Shown piece after piece: positions 25,083-31,924 of a stretch of 39,352 bases of DNA. A program made the position numbers and the translations under genes. The notes beneath the pieces are model-generated. The model made no database searches. It saw only the letters and a list, made by a program, of their open reading frames with translations, and was not told the origin of the DNA. Each line of letters opens with the position of its first letter. The stretch's first letter is position 1. The DNA is from JACQAI01 sp035507915 (lineage in GTDB: Bacteria; Pseudomonadota; Alphaproteobacteria; Elsterales; Elsteraceae): the NCBI GenBank assembly GCA_035507915.1, contig DATJNS010000376.1, positions 1 through 39,352 on the forward strand, given 5' to 3'.

Positions 25083-26758
25083 TACGAGCGCAGCACCTGC
25101 CCCGGCATGGCGCCGGTCAATGCGCCGTCGGCCCAGATCGTCTGACCGTTGACGATCGTGCGATCGACGCCGCGCGACTGCACGATCATGCGCTTGCCGC
25201 CGCCCGGCAGGTCGAACTGCCGCGTCGCATGGTCCGACGAGCCGATGGTCGCTGGATCGAACACCACGATGTCGGCGGCATGGCCGACCTTGAGCCGGCC
25301 GCGATCCTTGATGCCGAACATGTCGGCGGGCTGTGCGGTCAGGCGATGCACCGCCTGCTCGAGCGTCATGACCTGCCGCTCGCGCACCCACTTGCCCAGC
25401 ATGTAGGTGCAGTAGCCGGCGTCGCACGTCATGTCGACGTGGGCGCCGCCGTCCGACAGCCCGATCAGGGTGTTGGGATTGTTGATCAGCTCGGGCACCG
25501 CGCTCTCGGTCACGTTGAGGAACAGGAGCGTGAACATGATGTCGAGATCGTCCTCGAGCGCCAGGTCGCACAGCGTGTCGACGCCGTCCTTGCCGCGCTC
25601 CTTGGCGATGTCGGCGACCGTGCGGCCTTCGAGCTTCTTCATCGCCGGGTTGTTGACCTCGAGCACGAACATGCGGCTCCAGTCGCCGCCGAACGCCATC
25701 GGCCGCTTGAGCTCCTCGCGGAATTGGTTGCGGAACGCGGGATCGCGGTAGACCGCGGCCTGGGCCGGCTTGGACTTGTCGGCGAACACGCGCGCCCAGC
25801 ACGGGAACGAGGCGAACGAGAACGGATTGCGCATGCCGACCTCGCGGGTCAGCGGCATCGGCGTGACCTGGGGCAGCACGCCGCGCTTCAGGAGCGGCGC
25901 GGCCTTGCGCAGGCTGTCGCGGCATGCATCGGGCATGTCGTCGCGGTAGAGCAGCGCGAGATAGGTCACCGGGCGCGCGCTCTCGGTCACCAGGAGGTCG
26001 AGCAGCGCGTACTCCTCGTCCGACAGGACCGAGATCTGCTTGTTGAGCGCGATCTCGATCGCGCCCTTGCCGGTCTCCTTGAGCACGCTGGCGTAGGCCC
26101 TGAACTCGTCGAAGCTGGCGTTGCGGCACGCGAGCGGCTTGGCGCCGTAGCCGAGATGCTGGTTCATGTTGCTGGTCGAGAAGCCGAACGCGCCGGCGTT
26201 GACCGCCTCGGCGAGCAGGCGGCGGATCTCGGCGGTCTCGGCCGGCGTCGCGGCGCGCTCGAGCGAGTCGGCGCCCATCACGTAATGGCGGAACGGCGTC
26301 AGCGGCGCGATGAAGCCGAGGTTGAGCGCCGAGCCGCGGCGCGCCGCGGCGTCGAGATACTCCGGAAAGCTCTCCCAGTCCCAGGTGATCCCTTTGTCCA
26401 GAACTTCAAACGGGATGCCCTCGACGCTGACGAGGTCGTGCATCGCGACCTCGCGCGACGCCGGCTTGCAGGGCGCGATGCCGACGCCGCAATTGCCCAT
26501 GACGACCGAGGTGACGCCGTGCCAGGACGACGGCGTGATCGCCGGATCCCAGCAGATCTGGGCGTCGTAGTGGGTGTGCGGATCGACGAAGCCCGGCGCG
26601 ACCACGCGGTCGGACGCGTCGATCACCTGCTTGGCGCCGTCGGTGATCTCGCCGATCTCGACGACCTTGCCGCCCGCGACCGCGACGTCGGCGCGCCGGC
26701 CCGGGCTGCCCGTGCCGTCGACCACCGTGCCGTTCTTGATCAGCATGTCGTAGGCCAT
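25082..26758 (-). CDS. N-acyl-D-amino-acid deacylase-family amidohydrolase
   Basis: A 558-residue metal-dependent amidohydrolase of the D-aminoacylase type (COG3653). MAYDMLIKNGTVVDGTGSPG is the standard beta-sandwich start, PGFVDPHTHYDAQ (His61, His63) opens the metal site, and GNCGVGIAPCKP holds the Cys that often binds metal in these enzymes. MDGISDGGAHVDMTCD-like GLSDGGAHVDMTCD carries the later catalytic Asp. The ATG at 26758 follows GAGGAG; upstream in-frame starts add no family-like sequence. It would release a D-amino acid from an N-acyl or N-carbamoyl precursor. It is divergent from the YncE-like gene. Confidence 0.9.
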   Translation of the reverse strand: MAYDMLIKNGTVVDGTGSPGRRADVAVAGGKVVEIGEITDGAKQVIDASDRVVAPGFVDPHTHYDAQICWDPAITPSSWHGVTSVVMGNCGVGIAPCKPASREVAMHDLVSVEGIPFEVLDKGITWDWESFPEYLDAAARRGSALNLGFIAPLTPFRHYVMGADSLERAATPAETAEIRRLLAEAVNAGAFGFSTSNMNQHLGYGAKPLACRNASFDEFRAYASVLKETGKGAIEIALNKQISVLSDEEYALLDLLVTESARPVTYLALLYRDDMPDACRDSLRKAAPLLKRGVLPQVTPMPLTREVGMRNPFSFASFPCWARVFADKSKPAQAAVYRDPAFRNQFREELKRPMAFGGDWSRMFVLEVNNPAMKKLEGRTVADIAKERGKDGVDTLCDLALEDDLDIMFTLLFLNVTESAVPELINNPNTLIGLSDGGAHVDMTCDAGYCTYMLGKWVRERQVMTLEQAVHRLTAQPADMFGIKDRGRLKVGHAADIVVFDPATIGSSDHATRQFDLPGGGKRMIVQSRGVDRTIVNGQTIWADGALTGAMPGQVLRS

Positions 26759-26782
26759 GGGCTCAGCTCCTCGGGAGGGGGG

Positions 26783-26803
26783 ATCGCCCCTAGGATAGGC
26801 GAT
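26783..26803 (-). promoter_or_regulatory. Inverted repeat over the putative deacylase promoter
   Basis: ATCGCC (26783-26788) and GGCGAT (26798-26803) flank a 9-nt core that reads TATCCT on the deacylase strand. This -10-like hexamer lies within the dyad, about 35 bases from the ATG. Candidate operator. Confidence 0.35.
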
Positions 26804-26970
26804 GGGCGCTCGCCTGTACCAGCAGGCCGGATGCAGGCCCCCCCAAGGCGGCGACCGGGTCGGGGACGGGGCGAGCAGGAAGGCGCTGGGCGGCATGTGT
26901 CCGGTATCGCCGATCTCGCGTGACATGAGCAGGGGATGCTCGTGTCGCTGGACCTGCCCGATCGGCGGCG

Positions 26971-26976
26971 TAGACT
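26971..26976 (+). promoter_or_regulatory. TAGACT -10-like box upstream of the YncE-like gene
   Basis: TAGACT lies 28 bases before the ATG at 26999, with CTGGAC 17 bases upstream as a weak -35. The same TAGACTG word precedes two other genes in the window (31006 and, on the minus strand, 10262-10267). Confidence 0.35.
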
Positions 26977-26998
26977 GGCGGCAACGCGGGAGGAACCG

Positions 26999-28072
26999 AT
27001 GCGCATCACGTCAGCAACCTTGGTGGCGCTGCTCGCGCTGACGGCCCTGCCGGCGGCGGCCGCGGACACCGCGCTGATCTACGTCACCAACAGCGCCGGC
27101 GACTCGGTCGACGTGATCGACGCCGCGACCAACAAGGTCGTCCAGGTGATCGGCGGCATCGAGACGCCGCACGGCGTCACCTTCTCGCCCGACGGCGCGC
27201 GCGTCTATGTCAGCAACGAGTCGACCGGCACGCTCGACGTGGTCGACCGCAAGGCCGGCAAGGTGGTCAAGAAGGTTCCGCTGAGCGGCCATCCCAACAA
27301 CATCGCGATCACCAAGGACGGCGGCCGCGTGATCGTCGGCATCGCCGAGGAGCCGGGCGCGCTCGACATCGTCGACACCAAGAGCCTGGCGGTGACCAAG
27401 AGCGTTCCGGTGCACGGCCGACTGCACAACGTCTACGTGACGCCCAACGGCAAGTACGCGATCACGGGTTCGGTGCGCGCCAAGGTCATGACCGTGATCG
27501 ACCTCGCGACCGAGCAGCCGGTGTGGGAGCTCAAGTTCGACGCCGGCGTGCGGCCGATGGCGATCGAGGCCGGGCCCGACGGCGCCACGCGGCGCATCTT
27601 CGTGCAGCTCTCCGACCTCCACGGTTTCGCGGTGGTCGACTTCGCCCAGCGCAAGGAGGTCGCGCGCATCCACCTGCCCGACCAGCCGGGCGGCTTCGGC
27701 GCCGAGGAAGGCCGCCTCGGCACGCCGTCCCACGGCATCGCGATCGCGCCCGACGGCAAGTCGCTGTGGGTCAGCAGCGTGCTGGCCAACGGCGTGTTCG
27801 CCTACTCGCTGCCCGACCTCAGACTGATCGGCGTCGCCACCGTGCCGTCCTTGAAGCTGGCGGGCCGCCCGCCGATCGGCGCGGTGATCGACTGGCTCGC
27901 CTTCACGCCCGACAGCAAGCGGCTCTACGCCGCCAATTCGAGCTATCGCTCGGTCTCGGCGATCGACACCAAGACCTTCAAGGTCGTCGCCACCATCCGG
28001 GTCGGCGAGGTGCCGAAGCGCATGAACACGCTGGTGCTGCACGACAAACTCGCCAGCGCCGCCCCGCGCTGA
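26999..28072 (+). CDS. YncE-like seven-bladed beta-propeller, exported
   Basis: A 357-residue periplasmic protein with signal peptide MRITSATLVALLALTALPAAAA. It contains repeated blades of the form VSNE-S-GTLDVVDRKAGKVVKKVPLSGHPN / ITKDGG-VIVGIAE, the YVTN/lactonase-like propeller pattern, with VTPNGKYAITG, IAPDGKSLWVSS and FTPDSKRLYAANS as Asp-Gly turn strands. GGGAGGA precedes ATG 26999; an ATG at 26936 would remove the signal from the N-terminus and is rejected. Such proteins are often scaffolds or lactonases. A monoheme cytochrome is convergent 27 bases downstream, and a redox pairing is plausible. Confidence 0.9.
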   Translation: MRITSATLVALLALTALPAAAADTALIYVTNSAGDSVDVIDAATNKVVQVIGGIETPHGVTFSPDGARVYVSNESTGTLDVVDRKAGKVVKKVPLSGHPNNIAITKDGGRVIVGIAEEPGALDIVDTKSLAVTKSVPVHGRLHNVYVTPNGKYAITGSVRAKVMTVIDLATEQPVWELKFDAGVRPMAIEAGPDGATRRIFVQLSDLHGFAVVDFAQRKEVARIHLPDQPGGFGAEEGRLGTPSHGIAIAPDGKSLWVSSVLANGVFAYSLPDLRLIGVATVPSLKLAGRPPIGAVIDWLAFTPDSKRLYAANSSYRSVSAIDTKTFKVVATIRVGEVPKRMNTLVLHDKLASAAPR

Positions 28073-28099
28073 CTCCTCGGCGCGCTCGAATCCGTCTCC

Positions 28100-28522
28100 C
28101 TACTTCTGGGCGCCGTCGACCCAGGCCGCGATGGCTTTCCAGTCGGGATCGGTCTTGGTCTCGAACTGGCGGCCGCCCGAATGGTAGGCCTCGCCGCCGG
28201 CCTCGGGCGCCAGCGGATGCAGGAGGAGCTTGCTCGCCGACGGGTCGCCGGGCGCCACCAGCGCCGAGACGACCTCGAACTGGCGGCGCGACTGCTCCTC
28301 GCTCCAGAAGCTCGCGCCCGTCGGCAGCTTCTCGAGCCGGAAGGCATTGGCGCTCTCGGCGTGGCAGGTGTAGCAGCGCGCGTGACCGACGCGCTTCTTC
28401 AGGAAGATCGGCTCGATGCGCGTCTTGAACACCTGGTAGTCGAGCTCGGCGGCCCGCGCCGCCGGCGGCACGGCAAGCGCCGCCACGATCACCGCCGCGC
28501 CCAGCCCCGCATACCGCCGCAT
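28100..28522 (-). CDS. Monoheme c-type cytochrome, periplasmic
   Basis: A 140-residue secreted cytochrome. The signal peptide is MRRYAGLGAAVIVAALAVPPAARA. FKTRIEPIFLKKR-GHARCYTCH gives the heme-binding CYTCH (50-54). Further on are SRRQFEVVSALVAPGDPSAS, LLLHPLAPEAGG, YHSGGRQF and DPDWKAIAAWV, a recurring pattern of small cytochromes found near beta-propeller proteins. The mature chain contains no Met after the heme motif, so the distal ligand must be something else. HPL (~103) and AYHSGG (~115) offer histidines. It is convergent with the YncE-like gene. GAGGGGAGGGAG precedes the ATG at 28522. Confidence 0.85.
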   Translation of the reverse strand: MRRYAGLGAAVIVAALAVPPAARAAELDYQVFKTRIEPIFLKKRVGHARCYTCHAESANAFRLEKLPTGASFWSEEQSRRQFEVVSALVAPGDPSASKLLLHPLAPEAGGEAYHSGGRQFETKTDPDWKAIAAWVDGAQK

Positions 28523-28562
28523 CGCTCCCTCCCCTCGTCTTTGTGTCGCGTCCGTGCCCACG

Positions 28563-29804
28563 CTATCGCCGGAGCGCCGGGATGCGCCAGCGCACCAGCG
28601 CGAGCGTCGCCAGGCCGACCGCCGCCATCACGACGATGGCGAGCGCGGGTCCGATCGCGGTCGACAGCAGGCCGGTCGTCAGCACGCCGAGCGGCGCGGT
28701 GCCGATCGCCACCGTGACCATGCCCATGACGCGCGAGCGCAGCTCCGACGGCGCGTCGGTCAGCACCAGGTTGGTCTGCATGTTGGCGTAGCGCGCGGTG
28801 CCGAGGCCGCCCAGCAGCAGCACGACGAACGACGCGACGAACCACGGCGACAGCGCCATCGCGATGAGGGCGCTGAGGAAGCCGAACGAGCCGCCGATGA
28901 ACAGCCGCGGGTGGTCGGCGGCGAGCAGACCGGTCGACAGCATGACGCCGCCTGCGATCGCGCCGATCGGCTCGGCGGACGCCAGGAGACCGACCAGCGC
29001 CGGCGACAAATCGAACTTCACGATGCCGAACGGCGCGATCAGCGACGAGTACGAGAAGCCGAACATGTTGGTGACGATCGACACCACGACGACGGCGAGC
29101 AGGATCGGGCGCTGGCGCACGATCGCCAGGCCCTCGGCGAGCTCCGAGGGGATGCGCGCCAGCGCGAGCGGGCGGCGCGCCTGCTGCACCTCCAGGCGCG
29201 ACATGCCGACCGCCGCGACCAGGTGGAGCAGCGCCGAGATCAGGTAGGCGCCGCCGATGCCGAGCGCCTCGAACGCGACGCCGCCGACCAGCGGCCCGAT
29301 CATGCGCGAGGCGCTGCCGGTCAGCGAATCGAACGCGACCGCGCGGCTGAGCAGCGGCGCCGGCACGACGTCGCCGATCATGCGCCGGCGCACCGCCATC
29401 TCGCTCGACGCCACGGTGCCGCTGACGATCGCGCCGAGCGCCACCTGCCACACCTGGATCGCGCCGGAGAAGGCGAGCAGGCTCAAGATCGCCGAGGTCG
29501 CGGCGATCACGACGAGACCGACCATCAACAGGCGCTGGCGGCTCACCGCCTCGCCGACCACGCCGACCAGCGCGCCGGTCAGGAGCTGCGGCAAGGTGCG
29601 CGCGACGCTGACCAGCGCCACCATCAGGGCCGAATGGGTGAGCTGGAAGGTGAAGATGCCGGCGACCAGCATCTCGAGCCAGCGCATCGAGTTGCCGACC
29701 AGGCCGGCGAACCACAGCAGCCGATAGTTCGCGTTGGCGAGCAGCGCGCGCGGGCCCGGCGTGACGACGGTCGGCGGGCTCGTGATGTCGCTATCCGGCG
29801 GCAG
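28563..29804 (-). CDS. MFS transporter (MFS_3/EntS-like), probable CTG start
   Basis: A 12-helix major facilitator. The first recognised ATG (29687) leaves the protein without its first-helix lead. Upstream in the same frame the translation continues through LLANANYRLLWFAGLVGNSM, exactly the usual N-terminus of this family, to a CTG at 29802-29804 preceded by GGGAGAGGG with a 4-base spacer. No ATG, GTG or TTG occurs in this stretch, so I place the start at 29804 (413 residues, normal family length). It resembles enterobactin-exporter-type MFS_3 proteins (VARTLPQLLTGALVGVVGEAV in helix 2, LLSRAVAFDSLTGSASRMIGP in helix 4). Likely an inner-membrane exporter; substrate unknown. Confidence 0.8.
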   Translation of the reverse strand: MPPDSDITSPPTVVTPGPRALLANANYRLLWFAGLVGNSMRWLEMLVAGIFTFQLTHSALMVALVSVARTLPQLLTGALVGVVGEAVSRQRLLMVGLVVIAATSAILSLLAFSGAIQVWQVALGAIVSGTVASSEMAVRRRMIGDVVPAPLLSRAVAFDSLTGSASRMIGPLVGGVAFEALGIGGAYLISALLHLVAAVGMSRLEVQQARRPLALARIPSELAEGLAIVRQRPILLAVVVVSIVTNMFGFSYSSLIAPFGIVKFDLSPALVGLLASAEPIGAIAGGVMLSTGLLAADHPRLFIGGSFGFLSALIAMALSPWFVASFVVLLLGGLGTARYANMQTNLVLTDAPSELRSRVMGMVTVAIGTAPLGVLTTGLLSTAIGPALAIVVMAAVGLATLALVRWRIPALRR

Positions 29805-29829
29805 TGTTCCCTCTCCCTGCCCCCATCTT

Positions 29830-29931
29830 ACCGCAGAGGACGCAGAGAAGCGCAGAGGCTGGACGCGGGCCGCCGTCTCGCAAAGCCGCCACCGCAGTTG
29901 CGCCTCCGCGCTCTCTGCGCTTCTCTGCGGT
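29830..29931. repeat. CGCAGAG-rich inverted repeat (dispersed-repeat type)
   Basis: A 29-nt left arm, ACCGCAGAGGACGCAGAG-type, 29830-29858, faces a complementary arm at 29903-29931 across 44 nt. Both arms are strings of the word CGCAGAG with short separators. Such CGCAGAG arrays recur as dispersed intergenic repeats in many bacterial genomes. It lies in the intergenic gap between the MFS and Bug genes and could fold into a long hairpin in either transcript. Confidence 0.75.
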
Positions 29932-29968
29932 CAATATCGCGATCGCCACTGCGCGGGAGATTGGTGTC

Positions 29969-30943
29969 TTGCCAGGTTTTGCTCGTCTCGCCGTCCGGAC
30001 GGCCGTGCTTGCCGTCCTGCTCTTTGCCTCGGCGCGCGCCGAGGACTATCCGACCCGTCCGATCCGCATCGTCAATCCATGGCCGGCCGGCGGCTCGTCC
30101 GACTCGGTGACGCGCATCGTCGCCGCGGCGCTGAGCGACGGGTTCGGCCAGCAGGTCGTGGTCGACAACCGGCCCGGCGCCACCGGCACGATCGGCAGCG
30201 CCGCGGTCGCCAAGGGACCGGCCGACGGCTACACCCTGCTGCTGACCACCAACAGCACCACGACGATCGCGCCGCATCTCTACAAGGACCTGACCTACGA
30301 CGTCGCCACCGCGTTCGCGCCGATCAGCCTGATCGGGCGCAACGCGCAGATCCTGTGCGTCAACCCGTCCCTGCCGGCGACCGACCTGCGCGGCTTCCTC
30401 GCCTACATCAAGGCCAATCCCGACAAGGTAGCGTTCTCGAGCGCGGGCTACGGCGCAACCAGCCACATGGCGACTGAGCTCCTGATGCTGACCGCCGGCA
30501 TCCGCATGCTGCACGTGCCCTACAAGGGCGGCGCGCCTTCGGTGCAGGCGCTGCTCGCCGGCGAGACTCTGGTGTCGTTCGTCGACGTCATCACCGCGTT
30601 GCCCTTCGTGAGCCAGGGCCAGCTGCGCGCGCTGGGCGCCAGCACGCAGTCGCGCGCCTCGATGATGCCCGACGTGCCGACCATCGACGAGGCCGGGCTG
30701 CCGGGTTTCTCGTCCTCGACCGATTTCGTGCTGCTGGCGCCGAGCGCCACGCCGAAGGACGTCGTCGCCACGCTGGTCGCCGCGGTCCACCGGGCGCTGC
30801 GCGCCGCCGATGTGCGCGAGCGCCTGCGCAGCCAGGGCATCGACGTCGCCGACGGCGGCCCCGACGCACTATCCGCCTATCTCAAGTCCGAGACCGAGAA
30901 ATGGGGCAACGTCGTGCGCACCCGCGGAATCAAGATCGACTGA
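29969..30943 (+). CDS. Bug/TctC-family solute-binding protein (third copy)
   Basis: A 324-residue TTT-type receptor. The signal peptide is preserved only if it starts at TTG 29969: MPGFARLAVRTAVLAVLLFASARAEDYPTRP. GGGAGA lies 8 bases before this TTG; longer in-frame versions run into the inverted repeat. Family marks: YPTRPIRIVNPWPAGG, NRPGATGTIG, DGYTLLL, FSSAGYGATSH, VPYKGGAPSVQ, VPTIDEAGLPG. Unlike the first two copies, the ligand loop reads SAGYGATS rather than SAGNGTLPH or SAGNGSLPH, hinting at a different ligand. It precedes an Asp/Glu-racemase-like enzyme and an amidohydrolase on the same strand. Confidence 0.88.
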   Translation: MPGFARLAVRTAVLAVLLFASARAEDYPTRPIRIVNPWPAGGSSDSVTRIVAAALSDGFGQQVVVDNRPGATGTIGSAAVAKGPADGYTLLLTTNSTTTIAPHLYKDLTYDVATAFAPISLIGRNAQILCVNPSLPATDLRGFLAYIKANPDKVAFSSAGYGATSHMATELLMLTAGIRMLHVPYKGGAPSVQALLAGETLVSFVDVITALPFVSQGQLRALGASTQSRASMMPDVPTIDEAGLPGFSSSTDFVLLAPSATPKDVVATLVAAVHRALRAADVRERLRSQGIDVADGGPDALSAYLKSETEKWGNVVRTRGIKID

Positions 30944-31005
30944 CGATCGGTTGCCCGATTGCGCGGGCATGACGGCGCCGGTCGTCAAGGCGACCGGTCT
31001 CGCGC

Positions 31006-31011
31006 TAGACT
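31006..31011 (+). promoter_or_regulatory. TAGACT -10-like box upstream of the racemase-fold gene
   Basis: TAGACT followed by GAGG lies 31 bases before ATG 31037. It is the same TAGACTG word seen at 26971 and (minus strand) 10262-10267. The -35 side is weak. Confidence 0.3.
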
Positions 31012-31036
31012 GAGGCGTCATCCCGCGGAGGCCAGC

Positions 31037-31786
31037 ATGGCGAGGACCGACGAGACGCGACGCATCGGGCTCCTGATTCCGTCGTCGAGCTCGACCCAGG
31101 AACCGGAGTTCGCGCGCGCGCTGCCGCCCCACGTGACGGTGCACGCCGCGCGCCTGACCTTGACCAAGATCTCGGCCGACCAGACCGCCAAGGTGGCCGA
31201 GCACATCGAGACCGAGAGCCGCAAGCTCGCCGATGCCGACGTCGACGTGATCGCGCTGCCGGCCACCGCGCCGTCGTCGCGCCAGGGCGTCGGCGGCGAC
31301 CAGGCGCTGATCAAGCGCATCAGCGACGCCACCGGCAAGCCCGCGACCACCGCCTCGACCGCGCTGCTCGAGGCGCTGGCGCTGCTCGGCAAGCGCCGGC
31401 TGGTGATCGGCGCGCCGTGGAGCCGCGCGGTCAACGAGAGCGTCGCCGCGTTCCTGCGCGGCCACGGCTACGAGGTGCTCGACCACCAGGAGCTCGGCCA
31501 CGTCGACAATCTCGAGGTCGGCCGGCTCGCCGAGAGCACCGCCTACGACATGGGCCGCCGGGTCGACCGGCCGGACGCCGAGCTCGTGATGCTGGCCTGC
31601 GGCAACTGGCGCACGCTGGGCGTGATCGACCGGCTCGAGCGCGAGCTCGGCAAGCCGGTGCTCAGCACCAACCTCGTCACCTTGTGGGGCGCGCTGCGGC
31701 TCGCCGGCGGCGTCGCGCGCCTCGACGGCTACGGCGGCCTGCTGCGCGACCATCTCGCCGACCCCAAGAGCGCCGCCGCGGAGTAG
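31037..31786 (+). CDS. Asp/Glu racemase superfamily protein (maleate isomerase/arylmalonate decarboxylase-like)
   Basis: A 249-residue cytoplasmic enzyme of the two-domain Asp/Glu racemase fold. Racemases and maleate isomerase use two cysteines, one in each domain. Here the first position reads IALPATAPSS (Ala76-Thr77, no Cys), whereas the second is present in VMLACGNWRTL (Cys188). Arylmalonate decarboxylase likewise keeps only the second Cys, so a one-Cys decarboxylase or lyase is more likely than a racemase. GGAGG precedes the ATG at 31037. It sits between a Bug receptor and an amidohydrolase, suggesting breakdown of an imported carboxylate. Confidence 0.82.
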   Translation: MARTDETRRIGLLIPSSSSTQEPEFARALPPHVTVHAARLTLTKISADQTAKVAEHIETESRKLADADVDVIALPATAPSSRQGVGGDQALIKRISDATGKPATTASTALLEALALLGKRRLVIGAPWSRAVNESVAAFLRGHGYEVLDHQELGHVDNLEVGRLAESTAYDMGRRVDRPDAELVMLACGNWRTLGVIDRLERELGKPVLSTNLVTLWGALRLAGGVARLDGYGGLLRDHLADPKSAAAE

Positions 31787-31810
31787 CGCCGCGCGCGACG
31801 CTCGCCCTTC

Positions 31811-31882
31811 GTCATTGCGAGGAGCGCAGCGACGAAGCAATCCAGACCGCCCTCTGGATTGCTTCGCTGCGCTCGCAATGAC
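31811..31882. repeat. GTCATTGCGAG palindromic repeat (REP/RPE-like)
   Basis: GTCATTGCGAGGAGCGCAGCG... through AAGCAATCCAGA (31811-31845) is answered by TCTGGATTGCTTCGCTGCGCTCGCAATGAC (31853-31882). The word family GTCATTGCGAG...CAATCCAG is a known dispersed palindrome of alphaproteobacterial genomes. It folds as a long hairpin in the intergenic region and could also affect transcript stability between flanking genes. Confidence 0.85.
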
Positions 31883-31924
31883 ACAATTGCCCATCCGCGC
31901 CGCCTTCAACCCCGAGGATGTCCC

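Noticed and set aside
22890..26129. Minus-strand open frame of over 1000 codons
   Set aside because: Antisense to the OGT-like gene; low-complexity translation, only the expected codon-bias shadow.
26936..26998. ATG at 26936 as the YncE-like start
   Set aside because: It puts 21 polar residues before a clear signal peptide, and the ATG at 26999 has GGGAGGA upstream.
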